Translations under genes and position numbers: made by a program
Assembly: GCA_037833965.1 (NCBI GenBank)
Contig: AP031354.1
Location: 10,704,001-10,768,000 of the forward strand
Reading direction: 5' to 3'
DNA from: Marchantia polymorpha subsp. ruderalis
Taxonomy: Eukaryota; Streptophyta; Marchantiopsida; Marchantiales; Marchantiaceae
Length of the DNA stretch: 64,000 nt
Shown: positions 25,942 to 35,247 of the stretch, piece by piece
Layout: each line of letters begins with the position of its first letter
Position numbering within the stretch: the stretch's first letter is position 1
Notes under the pieces: generated by a model
The model's database searches: none
What the model was told of the DNA's origin: nothing
The model's input: only the letters and a program-made list of their open reading frames with translations

Positions 25942-28497
25942 ATGTCGAAGGTTCCCCAGCTGCGAGTGTCTCCACTCAGGGTGCCGCAGATCGGTCTACG
26001 CGCATTTCAAGATGTGCTGTTGAGGTTGAAGCTCGATTTTCTCCTATGGGGGTGGAATTGGACATGTCCGGAGATGGTGCGCGAGTATCTGCAGGAGAGA
26101 CACAAGCCTTCTCGCGGATTTCGCCCACACCCAGAGAGATGGGACATTTGCAATTGGGCGCAGGTGTTGGGCAGGTGTGCCGGCGAGGAAGGGGATCTCC
26201 TCTTCGAGGCCGATAGCGTGAAGGTGTCCCAGGAGGAAGAAGTCTCTTACAATGAGCTCTTCAAAGTGGCCAGACATCCCAAGAACGGTTTCCGGACACG
26301 GGATTACAAGGATCGATTGCGGAGAAATGTCGCGACGGCATTGCTGCAGATATTGCAGCCGACCAAGACCGCTTACATGCATGGTTGGCAGGTAGAGTTT
26401 GTGGAGCTAGTATTGTCAGGAGCTCCGGTGCATTGGGCACGGCTCCTGTGGAAGGTGACGCGCCAACATGCGCAAGAAGAGAGGGGAGGAACCCTCAATC
26501 ATCTATCGCCTTACTTAATCGTGTTTTATCGGGCGATGGGATGTTTGACAAATGCTGAGAAAACTCGATTTCCGCAGCTGACCCGGACTTATCCAGGAAG
26601 ATATTCGAGGGAGGCCGAAGTAGACACAGATCCGGACGAGGAACCTGCCAGTACGCCTCCGGCTCCGGCTCCAGCAAGAGCAGCAGAAGAACGTCGAAGT
26701 GAGCGCATTCCGCGAAAGCGAAAGTGGGATGAGAGACCTGAGGACAGGCAGCCGGAAGTGCCAGCTGCGCCGACTCGTGGTCGGCCCACCCCCGAGCCTC
26801 ACAGTCGACCAAAACAGAGGGCACGCAAAATGCCAACTGTTACTGAGGAGATCAGGCGAACTCCGACCCGGCGGAATCTCACACAGGAAGAGATAATCGC
26901 TCAGATTCTAGGGAAGACGGCAGATACCTCTGCACAGAAGGCACCACGGCCTTCGGGAGGAGATGGACGGACTGACAGCCGGCCGACTGCGAGTCGGATG
27001 ACTGAAGGTCGACAAGCGGAAGGAAGGCCAACTGAACGGCGCGTTGAACCGGACAGCAGGCCGGAAGCAGAAGAGAGTTTGGCTGACGAGCCAACAATCC
27101 TCAAAGGGTCGTCTTCGGCGGAAGGCACTTCTGGAAGAACGCCCCCAACAAGCAGGCCAAGTGGAGTCAAGACGCGCAGGGTGTATCCGACTCCCAGTCG
27201 GACAACTGCTGGTCGGCCGACTGCGAGTCGGACAACAGAGAGTCAGCCGGATTCGCCGACTGCGAGACGGATGGGGCCAACGACCAGTGTGCGGACGCCT
27301 TCGGCGGACGCACCTTCAGCAAGGACACCTTCCGCGCAGATTGCGCCGGAAGGACAGGCAGCAGAAGCGGGCGGTGCAAGAGTGACAAAAGTCACTGCGG
27401 CGTCGACCCCTTCACAAACCGAAGATCGAGCCGGAACAGGGGCTCAAGCAGTGGGATCTCCCACTGCCCTGGATATTTTAGCAGGCAGTGGAGCAGCAGT
27501 CGCAGCAGAAGCTGCTGCGCGCCACAGTTCCAGGGAGTCGCCAAGGGATTCGGTGGCGACTGAAATCCTCGAGACTGAGGATGATACGAGCTCGGAAGAG
27601 CAGGAAGCGGATTCGGTGCAGAAAACGCCAACAGGGGTGCTGTGCGAACAGATAGTTCCACTCCTGCGATATCTGGATCGCAAGACATCCAAATACGGAA
27701 GTGCCTTAAAACCGCAGTCTTATGTGGAGACTATCAGGCGAAGGACGAGGATCAAGGTGGCAAAGTGGGCCTCTAGTTGCCAAGTATATGTGGAAAGGAA
27801 CACCGCCCTCAAACAACACCTGGCGGTCACCCAGAAGCTATACCAAGCCTTGCAGCAGCAGAAGGAGGATGCGGCGACGAAAAGTCAGGCGGATGCCGAA
27901 CTAATACGGGCAAAGATCGAGTTGGAACTGCAGGAGGAGCGGAGACAGAACAAAGTCCTAGCAGCCGAGCTTGCGCGCCAGACGCGCGCCTTAGAAGAAA
28001 GTCAAAGAGCCCGCAAGGAGGATGAGGAGTTGTTGTGCAACTTGCAATCCGAGTGCTCGGATTTGAGGGCACAACGTGCGGGATTAGAAATGCAGCTGGC
28101 CGAGGTGGAGAGCAGCTGCAGGGCGCGAGGAGAGTTGGCGGCACAGGTAACTCGTTGTCTAAAAGGATACACCCATTGGGAGGTGGCATCCCAAGAGAGG
28201 ATCACACTCAGGGAGTTCGAGCTTCGGGCGGCGGCATTGACGGAAGGTGACAGTCGGAGTCGGCGGCGAGTGGCGAGAAAATTAGAAACCTTCTTGTCGG
28301 GTGCGCGCGACACTATGGCGCACTTGCAGTCGGAAGTCACCACAGCGCTCCGACGCCTGGGGTTACGCAGCCGGTCGGAAGACTGGCAAGGTAGAGATAG
28401 TACGCGGAGCAGTCCGGCGCGCAGGAGGCGCAGCACCGGATCTGCTGAGTGCAGTAGAGTAGTTTGGTTTCGCGCAGATACTGCGAGTGGTAGATAG
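25942..28497 (+). CDS. U3-encoded protein in the 5' LTR of A, 851 aa, function unknown
   Basis: The start is the first ATG in the frame (25942), where the family-wide conserved block begins (MSKVPQLRVSPLRVPQIGLRAFQDVLL). Residues about 1-215 form the conserved domain (KLDFLLWGWNWTCPEM, HPERWDICNWAQVLGRCAG, TRDYKDRLRRNVATALLQIL, HWARLLWKVTRQHAQEERGG, LNHLSPYLIVFYRAMGCLT). Residues about 230-530 are a variable Pro/Arg/Thr/Ser-rich middle with SRPTASRTTES-type repeats. Residues about 570-760 are coiled coil. The C-terminal block is CLKGYTHWEVASQERITLREFELRAA...LGLRSRSEDWQGRD. The ORF stops 34 bp before the TATA box. No signal peptide or membrane helix is seen, so it is not env-like in the usual sense. 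It could be an accessory or nucleic-acid-binding factor; this is not known. Confidence 0.75.
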   Translation: MSKVPQLRVSPLRVPQIGLRAFQDVLLRLKLDFLLWGWNWTCPEMVREYLQERHKPSRGFRPHPERWDICNWAQVLGRCAGEEGDLLFEADSVKVSQEEEVSYNELFKVARHPKNGFRTRDYKDRLRRNVATALLQILQPTKTAYMHGWQVEFVELVLSGAPVHWARLLWKVTRQHAQEERGGTLNHLSPYLIVFYRAMGCLTNAEKTRFPQLTRTYPGRYSREAEVDTDPDEEPASTPPAPAPARAAEERRSERIPRKRKWDERPEDRQPEVPAAPTRGRPTPEPHSRPKQRARKMPTVTEEIRRTPTRRNLTQEEIIAQILGKTADTSAQKAPRPSGGDGRTDSRPTASRMTEGRQAEGRPTERRVEPDSRPEAEESLADEPTILKGSSSAEGTSGRTPPTSRPSGVKTRRVYPTPSRTTAGRPTASRTTESQPDSPTARRMGPTTSVRTPSADAPSARTPSAQIAPEGQAAEAGGARVTKVTAASTPSQTEDRAGTGAQAVGSPTALDILAGSGAAVAAEAAARHSSRESPRDSVATEILETEDDTSSEEQEADSVQKTPTGVLCEQIVPLLRYLDRKTSKYGSALKPQSYVETIRRRTRIKVAKWASSCQVYVERNTALKQHLAVTQKLYQALQQQKEDAATKSQADAELIRAKIELELQEERRQNKVLAAELARQTRALEESQRARKEDEELLCNLQSECSDLRAQRAGLEMQLAEVESSCRARGELAAQVTRCLKGYTHWEVASQERITLREFELRAAALTEGDSRSRRRVARKLETFLSGARDTMAHLQSEVTTALRRLGLRSRSEDWQGRDSTRSSPARRRRSTGSAECSRVVWFRADTASGR

Positions 28498-28530
28498 GAT
28501 AGCGTAGTGCTAGTTAGGATCTTTTGAGGG

Positions 28531-28559
28531 TATAAAGTAGATCAAGGCGTTTTGCCTTG
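28531..28559 (+). promoter_or_regulatory. Core promoter of the A 5' LTR: TATA box plus dyad
   Basis: TATAAAG at 28531-28537, then the hairpin CAAGGC-GTTTT-GCCTTG at 28543-28559. Transcription should start near 28560 (usual TATA spacing), giving an R/U5 leader of about 900 nt before the primer-binding site. The U3 ORF is thus not in the transcript from this promoter, except at its 3' end through the 3' LTR. Confidence 0.7.
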
Positions 28560-29479
28560 GGACTCTTCCAGTTTCGGAAGTGCAGATCAGGAACTCACTT
28601 TCTTGGCGTGTTTGTGCATTTTGGTCCTGGCACCACGTAGAGAAGCTGCAGCATAGCGAAGTTACCGTATGTTGTAGTTGAAGGCCTTCGGCTGAATGTT
28701 CAGAGCTAGTACCCGGTTAGAGACTTGAGTAGTGCGGATCTGCACCTGCGGGTGATTTCTGATACTCAGAGCCGGCTGCGAGTTAGATACTTGAACAGTT
28801 CCCCCTTACTCCTTCGAGTGACATATCCTGATTGTACTCCTACGGGAAGTTTCCCCTGAATGCCAATGTGAAGTTTCATTACTTCGTGTAAACCTTGGTT
28901 TGTAATTCAGGTTGTGTGTGTGTGTTACTGGATCGTGTTTTCAGTAAGTTCTCAGTCGGGTCTGCACTCCCTGCGTTTTGTGTGATAGTCGAGGGTGACG
29001 TCCACGGCGTACGTAGAGGCTTCGTTCCGAAGTGAGAAGTCCAGTCCGGGTACCCCCGCTAGTTCCTGGCGGAAGGGCAGTAAAAGCCGGAGTGGGAGGC
29101 ACTTCCTGCAGAACCTCTGAGTGAACTTGCGAGACACTTTCCTCCTGAAATCCGAAGCGGAGGTCCTGACCGACCTCCGAGTTGTGCTTTTTGCCAGTTT
29201 CAGGTGTGTGTGTGTGTGTGTTGAGTGACCAAGCTGTACCGTGCATCCTCCGAGCATCCTCCGAGTTGAGATCCTCCTCCGAGTCGAGCCTCCGAGTCGA
29301 GCACTGCAGTATTTCTGGGAGTGACAGTCGCCTAGAATTCAAACTCTACCAAAAGTCTGTTAAATGTGACACTTTTACTCTGTGTGTTGCCTCTGTCCCT
29401 GTGGGTTCGATCTTTTTACCACCATACTGCAGTTTTAGCCTTTGGTGGGTTATTACATAAGGAGCCGACAACTTCTTTT

Positions 29480-29497
29480 TGGCGCCGCTGCCGGGGA
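29480..29497 (+). promoter_or_regulatory. Primer-binding site of element A (tRNA-Asp type)
   Basis: TGGCGCCGCTGCCGGGGA lies 22 bp after the LTR end and is complementary to the plant tRNA-Asp 3' end apart from one base. It starts minus-strand DNA synthesis (family knowledge). Confidence 0.85.
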
Positions 29498-29540
29498 CAG
29501 TGCGTCAACACCAGAAACCTTGAGCAGCAATGCTCGGTGA

Positions 29541-32369
29541 ATGTCGACGAGCGATAGTGTGGGAAACCTGAGTGCGAGAGCCACACGGAAACTACGTCGA
29601 GATTCAGAAAAAGCCGTGGAAACAAAACGGCGAACTAAAAAGAAGACTCCCGGTGAGGACTCTGCAGAAAGATCGCCATCACCGACTACTGGAAGACAAA
29701 GGCGTTCCAGTTCACCTACCGAGGGCATTGAGCTAACAGTTCTATTGGACATCCCTCCGACAGGAACTCTTCCTGAGTTTGGCCAACCTAGGATCAGTCC
29801 GTCGACAGGATCACCGATGGCAGAACATCAAGCCAATCTCCGCCAGGCGTTTTCCCAACCTACCACCAAACATTCGTATCCAAGATACACGGGAACGGGC
29901 GACGACGATGATGCAGATTCATACATAAAGCTCTTCGAGTCTGTCTCCATCGCCAATCGTGAGACCAGTGATGAAGACAGATTACGAATCTTTCCTAGCC
30001 TGCTACGCAGACGAGCGCGTAGCTGGTACAACCATGAGAGCACCGACCCCACTGGCATCCGGACCTGGGCTCAGCTCAAGGAAAAGTTTCTGAGGCGGTT
30101 CCGCGAACTCGGATATGACAGTCGAGTTCTGACCCGGCTTCGAAATCTTCGACGCGAGCGGAAGGAGAATCTTCGAGACTACACTGAGAGATTCCAAGAC
30201 CTCCTAGATCGAATTCCGAAGACAGGCCCGGGAGAACCGTATTCGGTACAACAGGCAGTGGATTGGTATGTGACAGGGCTCTCAAGAGAAATGGAGACCT
30301 TCTGTAGGAGAGGCAAGACTGACACAATCCAAGATGTGATAGCTTCCGCGGAGACCTTTGAGACGTCAACCCTTGACACTCGAAGACGCGACCGACGGTC
30401 GACGAAGAAGAAGTCGCAAGGCGGACGTCGGAAGAGAAGGAACTCGCCTTCCTCGACAGAAGAATCAAGCTCCTCCGAATCAAGTTCTTCCTCGGAAGAG
30501 GAAGAGGACTCGTCATCTTCAGAAGAAGAAAGACGGAAGAAGAAACGCAGTGCGATCAAGAAGAAGGATCGAGGTAAGGGAATCCCAGTGAAGACTCAAG
30601 GGGACATCGCAGCCAAGGTAGACAACCTGGTGAAGAATTTTGCGGACCTGAAAGTTCATGTAGTGGGAGGCCAAGACCGACGTAAATCACCTGCGAGACA
30701 ACGAGCGAATCTCTGGTGTACTACGTGCGGACAGGTGGGACATGCCAACACGGAGTGCATGTCCGCGAGGCCATCTTACCCAGTGAATGCGGTCGAATGG
30801 GCACCACAATGGGAGAACCCCATGTATTATGCTGAGCCGCCTATGTATTATGCTGAGCAGGTTGAGGACACCGCCTACTCGGTACAGACAGCTCCAGCTA
30901 CAACTCCGAACCCACCGGTGCATATACCGCGCTTTGTTCCGAGGGAAATGGCGGGTACACTCCCACCAAGACGCATGGCACCTCCAGGCAATCACAACCG
31001 ACCTCGACCACAATTCGATGGTTGCTACAACTGCGGAGACATGGGGCATTACGCGCCAAGCTGTCCCCACCCGAGGAAGCCAATGGGGTATGCACCATTG
31101 TGCAGCAATTGCAAGAAGTCTGGACATACAGCAGCCGAATGTGACCAGCCACAACTCCCTAGGCCAGCCGTGCGTTTCGTATCGACACCTGGCAAGGAAG
31201 AGGTGCAGGTCAACCAGGTAGAACTGAGTCTGGACCCAGCTGAAGAAAACGAAGTATGGCCAGAGGAAGAAGTAATGTGCGGCCGGGTAGAAACCCGAAG
31301 TTCGAAGAGGAGAGGAGAAGGCCATGAGGACACTCGCCGCCTCGAGCGTAGGGAAGAGAGGAGGAAGTCTAAAGAAGTTAGAGAAGGCCAAAGGAGAACG
31401 CCAAGTACACCTCCGGCTATGAGAAACACCCAGCCGGAGCAGAACTCAGAAAAGGCGAACAGGTATTCGGAAGAGTTCCGGACTCGAGATTACCTTCCGG
31501 ACATCAAAGATGAGGTGAGTCACCTCATCAAGGAAGCACTGGGCGCCGGAATGACATCCGACGTCCGGAAGGCGGTTAGGCCCCCTACACCACTTCCGAC
31601 CGCGAGTACAGGAAAACTTCCGGCTGTGACTTCCAACACTCCCTACGACATAGTGGAAGACATAGGGAGCCAGAGGGCAAATATTTCCTTCCACCAGTTG
31701 TTGGAAGACAATAAGACGTACAGAAGGATGCTGATGCTTTCGTTGCGCCGACCACGCAAACCCCGAAAAGAGAAACTTCCGGCTGTGTACAGAGTGGAAG
31801 GAGGAGACCTGGGACCTCCAGAGATCGAAGTAGAGATCGGAGGCTGCGTCATACAGAAGGTACCAGTGGACTCCGGCTCGGGCGTGAATATCATGACCGA
31901 GGAGACAGCGAACTCCTTGGGGTTCCAGACCTTCGAGCCTACATCCCGAGTATTGCGACTGGCCGATCAAACACGCAGAATGCCACTAGGAATGTTGAGC
32001 AATGTGAGAACCAACATTGGAGGAGTGGACTTTCAACTGTCCTACATAATACTGCAACCTCTGATGAAGAAAGGTTATGATGTGCTGCTTGGCAGACCGT
32101 GGCTATACGATGCCAAAGCAAGGTGTGACTGGAGTAGGAAGAGATTACAGTTCCGTAGCCCTGCGGACCCTCCGACTGTCATTACCGTACCGTGGACCAA
32201 GGTACCCCATGAGGGCGAAACACCTTCCACCACCTCCGGTTACACAACTGGAAGGGAGACCAGCTCATCATGCACTTCAGAGACCGAAACGTCGGAGGAC
32301 TTTGTGGGCTACGTCACTTGCTGCTCCATTGAGGAGGAAGGAGACGAGGTGTATCCGGATGAGGAATAG
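29541..32369 (+). CDS. gag-PR: gag-protease ORF of element A, 942 aa
   Basis: The ATG at 29541 is about 45 bp past the primer-binding site. Gag core at about residues 105-275 (YIKLFESVSIANRETSDEDRLRIF, ARSWYNHESTDPTG, KEKFLRRFRELGYDSRVL). An acidic Ser/Glu tract followed by Lys/Arg lies near residues 300-345. Three CCHC knuckles lie near residues 392 (CTTCGQVGHANTEC), 495 (CYNCGDMGHYAPSC) and 520 (CSNCKKSGHTAAEC). The aspartic protease DSGSGVNIM is near residue 777, with LLGRPWLYDA downstream. It encodes the particle core, genomic RNA binding and the maturation protease (family knowledge). It ends in UAG in the same frame as pol. Confidence 0.93.
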   Translation: MSTSDSVGNLSARATRKLRRDSEKAVETKRRTKKKTPGEDSAERSPSPTTGRQRRSSSPTEGIELTVLLDIPPTGTLPEFGQPRISPSTGSPMAEHQANLRQAFSQPTTKHSYPRYTGTGDDDDADSYIKLFESVSIANRETSDEDRLRIFPSLLRRRARSWYNHESTDPTGIRTWAQLKEKFLRRFRELGYDSRVLTRLRNLRRERKENLRDYTERFQDLLDRIPKTGPGEPYSVQQAVDWYVTGLSREMETFCRRGKTDTIQDVIASAETFETSTLDTRRRDRRSTKKKSQGGRRKRRNSPSSTEESSSSESSSSSEEEEDSSSSEEERRKKKRSAIKKKDRGKGIPVKTQGDIAAKVDNLVKNFADLKVHVVGGQDRRKSPARQRANLWCTTCGQVGHANTECMSARPSYPVNAVEWAPQWENPMYYAEPPMYYAEQVEDTAYSVQTAPATTPNPPVHIPRFVPREMAGTLPPRRMAPPGNHNRPRPQFDGCYNCGDMGHYAPSCPHPRKPMGYAPLCSNCKKSGHTAAECDQPQLPRPAVRFVSTPGKEEVQVNQVELSLDPAEENEVWPEEEVMCGRVETRSSKRRGEGHEDTRRLERREERRKSKEVREGQRRTPSTPPAMRNTQPEQNSEKANRYSEEFRTRDYLPDIKDEVSHLIKEALGAGMTSDVRKAVRPPTPLPTASTGKLPAVTSNTPYDIVEDIGSQRANISFHQLLEDNKTYRRMLMLSLRRPRKPRKEKLPAVYRVEGGDLGPPEIEVEIGGCVIQKVPVDSGSGVNIMTEETANSLGFQTFEPTSRVLRLADQTRRMPLGMLSNVRTNIGGVDFQLSYIILQPLMKKGYDVLLGRPWLYDAKARCDWSRKRLQFRSPADPPTVITVPWTKVPHEGETPSTTSGYTTGRETSSSCTSETETSEDFVGYVTCCSIEEEGDEVYPDEE

Positions 32370-32375
32370 CAACTA
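32367..32375 (+). promoter_or_regulatory. Putative gag/pol read-through site of element A (UAG-CAA-CUA)
   Basis: UAG is followed by CAA-CUA, matching UAG-CAR-YYA, the tobamovirus read-through context. The pol frame runs on directly, and the next in-frame ATG lies only inside the pol coding region. Element B shows UAG-CAA-UUA at the same point. Read-through would give a small fraction of Gag-Pol fusion, as in gammaretroviruses; use by this family is an inference. Confidence 0.65.
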
Positions 32376-35210
32376 GCAGCCGGACTGGGCAGAAGCGAGA
32401 TCAGTCACACAGAGGGGATTGTTGACCCGAGTGATTGCTGCGAACTGCAGCTCAGTCCAGGTAAAGGCTTGAAGGTGTCAAGCCAGGTACAAGGAGAAGA
32501 GTTGAACAGGGTACAGGCGTTTCTTCGCCAGTATGAGGATGTCTTCGCATGGAAGATTGAAGACATGAAAGGCATACCTGCAAGGTATGGAGAGCACAGG
32601 ATCGACTTGTTGGACGAGGCAGTTCCGGTTCGCCAACGCCAATACAGGCTCAACCCAAAATATTCATTATTGGTGAAGGACGAAATCGATAAGTACCTGA
32701 GCGCAGGAATCATCTACCCGGTACTCAGTAGCGAGTGGGTGTCGCCTATCGTGATCGTGCCCAAGAAACTGACGGGTAAGATCCGGGTGTGCCAGGACTT
32801 CCGAAAGCTGAACGCAGCAACGAGGAAGGACCATCACCCTCTTCCTTTCACGGACTCTATTTTAGACCATGTAGCAGGGCATGAATGCTACAGTTTCCTA
32901 GACGGATTCTCCGGCTACAACCAGGTGTCCATCAGGGAACAGGACAAGGACAAAACAACCTTCACGACCGACTGGGGAACCTATGCTTATCACAAGATGC
33001 CGTTCGGTCTGTGCAACGCGCCAGCGACGTTCCAGCGGATGATGACAAACATTTTCCAAGAGCACCTGAGGAAGTTCCTAGAAATTTTCATCGACGACTT
33101 TTGTGTCTTCGGTAAGAGGTCGGAGCACCTTAACCATCTTCGGCAAACGTTCGACAGATGTAGGGAGAGCAGCTTGTCCTTACACCCTGAGAAATGTTTC
33201 TTCTTCATGACCAGCGGAATCCTGCTAGGGCACCGAGTTTCGTCCGATGGCATTGCAGTGGATGTAGAGAAGGTGAAGATTATTCTCGAACTGCAGCCGC
33301 CAACGAATCTGCGTGAGTTGAGGGCCTTCCTTGGCCATGTAGGTTACTACAGAAGGTTCATAAATATGTACGCCATCTTGGCAGCCAACCTGACGAAGCT
33401 GCTTAAGAAGGAGGAACCCTATGTGTGGGGCAAAGAGCAACAGCTGGCGTTTGAAACGCTCAAAGCCAAACTGACGACTGCTCCGGTTCTGAGAAGTCCG
33501 GATTGGAACAGACCTTTCCATGTCTATGTAGACACGTCGGCGTTTGCAATCGGAGTGGTTCTCAGTCAGAAGGACGACAACAAGAAAGACTACCCGATTT
33601 ACTTCGCGAGTCGTCAGTTGTCAGCAGCAGAGAAGAAATACACGACAACTGAGAGGGAGGCGTTGGGAATGGTGTACTCCTGTAAGAAGTTCCGACATTA
33701 TTTGATCTGCTATGAGTTCGTGTTTCATGTAGATCATTACGCCTTACAGCACCTGGTGAAGAAGGCGGATCTGTCCGGACGAATTGCCAGGTGGGTACTA
33801 CTGCTGCAGGAATTCACCTACACTGTACAGACACGGAAAGGCGTTCACCATGAGAACGCGGACTACCTCTCCCGACTATGGACCGAACCCATAGAGGAGG
33901 AAGTAGTGGATGATTTTCCCGACGAACAACTTTTTCAGTTGTCCGCCAGCCATGAGTCCAGGTACGCGGACTTATACAGGTTTCTGCTCACACTCCAATG
34001 TCCGGAAGGATTGGATGCGGAGCAGCGCACAGTCTTCGTTCATAAAGCGGGACCTTACCAGCTTCAACAGGGGGTCTTGTTCAAGAAAATGGCAGACGAC
34101 AGGCTGTGCAGATGTCTAGAGGAGTCTGAAGTCCCGCGAGTTGTAAAAGCCATGCACACAGAAGACGCTGGTGGTCACTACGCCACCAGAAATACAGTGA
34201 CCAAAATTGTGAATGCAGGATACTGGTGGCCGACGATGTTCAAAGATGTACACGACTACGTTCGCAAATGCGACAGCTGCCAGAGGACGGGAAGGCCGAC
34301 TCCGACCACGAGATGGCCTCTTACACCAATCATGCCATTGGCACCATTTGAAAAATGGGGGATCGACTTCGTGGGACCAATACAACCTGTCACTAAAGGC
34401 ACGCGCAGGCGCTACATATTGGTAGCAACAGACTATGCGACCAAGATGGTGGAGGCAGAAGCCACAAGGCACGACGACGCAGCCGCAGTAGCACGGTTCC
34501 TATTCGAATCCATCATCACACGCTACGGGTGCCCCCTAGAAATAGTCAGTGACAGAGGAACGCACTTTCTGAATCAGGTGATAGAAAGTTTGACGCAGCA
34601 CTTCCAGATTAAGCATCGGAAGACTACTCCATACAACCCCAAGGCAAATGGTCTGACAGAGAAGTCCAATGGATTACTCTGTAAGATACTCCTCAAAGTG
34701 ACTGTAAACCATGCTCATGACGGGGACACCAAGCTACCGGCCGCCTTATGGGCATATAGAACGGCAGAAAAAGTCACCACCAGGCAAACACCTTACTTCC
34801 TAGTTTATGGGCAGCATCCGATCTTACCCATCGAATTCGAGATACCTACCAAGAGGACCTTAGATCAGAGAAGGCTGGACGTGGAAGAAAGTCAGGCATA
34901 TCGACTGCAAGAGGTAATGGCACTGGAGGAAAGACGTCAAGAGGCCGAAGATCGGACAAAGCAATTACAACTCAGGCGGAAGGAGAAGTACGATCGAAGG
35001 CTCAAACCAGTACTGCTGGAGAAGGGCGACTTGGCTCTGCTATACGATAGCAGACATGCTAGATTTCCAGGCAAGCTCCACTTGAGGTGGATGGGACCTT
35101 ACAAGGTGATAGAAGTTTTCCCAAATGGATCCATCCAACTCGCAGAACTGACGGGAGAATGGTTAGGCACCCGCGTGAACGGATGGCGTCTGAAGAAATA
35201 CCACGTGTAA
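32370..35210 (+). CDS. pol: pol ORF of element A: RT, RNase H, integrase
   Basis: RT at about 32640-33150 (SSEWVSPIVIVPKK, FLDGFSGYNQVSI, YHKMPFGLCNAPATFQRMM, EIFIDDFCVFG). RNase H at about 33500-33860 (VYVDTSAFAIGVVLSQ, TTTEREALGMVYS, VDHYALQHL). Integrase from about 34130: H-H-C-C zinc motif (GGHYATRNT...CDSCQRTGR), core D, D and E in GIDFVGP, IVSDRGTHF and NGLTEKSNGLL, and C-terminal RWMGPYKVIEVFPNGSIQLAE...VNGWRLKKYHV. That ending and the RT motifs are Athila-like. The frame is the same as gag with no ATG of its own near the start, consistent with expression as a Gag-Pol fusion. It looks whole. Confidence 0.93.
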   Translation, partial: QLAAGLGRSEISHTEGIVDPSDCCELQLSPGKGLKVSSQVQGEELNRVQAFLRQYEDVFAWKIEDMKGIPARYGEHRIDLLDEAVPVRQRQYRLNPKYSLLVKDEIDKYLSAGIIYPVLSSEWVSPIVIVPKKLTGKIRVCQDFRKLNAATRKDHHPLPFTDSILDHVAGHECYSFLDGFSGYNQVSIREQDKDKTTFTTDWGTYAYHKMPFGLCNAPATFQRMMTNIFQEHLRKFLEIFIDDFCVFGKRSEHLNHLRQTFDRCRESSLSLHPEKCFFFMTSGILLGHRVSSDGIAVDVEKVKIILELQPPTNLRELRAFLGHVGYYRRFINMYAILAANLTKLLKKEEPYVWGKEQQLAFETLKAKLTTAPVLRSPDWNRPFHVYVDTSAFAIGVVLSQKDDNKKDYPIYFASRQLSAAEKKYTTTEREALGMVYSCKKFRHYLICYEFVFHVDHYALQHLVKKADLSGRIARWVLLLQEFTYTVQTRKGVHHENADYLSRLWTEPIEEEVVDDFPDEQLFQLSASHESRYADLYRFLLTLQCPEGLDAEQRTVFVHKAGPYQLQQGVLFKKMADDRLCRCLEESEVPRVVKAMHTEDAGGHYATRNTVTKIVNAGYWWPTMFKDVHDYVRKCDSCQRTGRPTPTTRWPLTPIMPLAPFEKWGIDFVGPIQPVTKGTRRRYILVATDYATKMVEAEATRHDDAAAVARFLFESIITRYGCPLEIVSDRGTHFLNQVIESLTQHFQIKHRKTTPYNPKANGLTEKSNGLLCKILLKVTVNHAHDGDTKLPAALWAYRTAEKVTTRQTPYFLVYGQHPILPIEFEIPTKRTLDQRRLDVEESQAYRLQEVMALEERRQEAEDRTKQLQLRRKEKYDRRLKPVLLEKGDLALLYDSRHARFPGKLHLRWMGPYKVIEVFPNGSIQLAELTGEWLGTRVNGWRLKKYHV

Positions 35211-35233
35211 ATGTTCGCGTGGGCGCTCACAAT

Positions 35234-35247
35234 TGAGGAGGGGGGCA
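35234..35247 (+). promoter_or_regulatory. Polypurine tract of element A
   Basis: TGAGGAGGGGGGCA directly precedes the 3' LTR start TGTGG at 35248. It primes plus-strand DNA synthesis (family knowledge). Confidence 0.85.

Larger units (their letters stand above)
24585..29457 (+). repeat. 5' LTR of element A (4,873 bp)
   Basis: U3 runs from 24585 to about 28560 and holds the long ORF. R/U5 runs from about 28560 to 29457 with a TG microsatellite at about 29203-29221. U3 begins with an AT-rich stretch, then the CATAAC...GTTATG module (24954-25072), GGAAGC-TAC-GCTTCC near 24814, and AAGAACGT-TGG-ACGTTCTT near 25639. The length is extreme for an LTR and is explained by the coding capacity of U3. 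Confidence 0.95.

Noticed and set aside
25942-28497. U3 ORF as an envelope gene or superantigen
   Set aside because: No signal peptide, transmembrane segment, cysteine pattern or glycosylation-rich ectodomain; only the genomic position resembles nef/sag.
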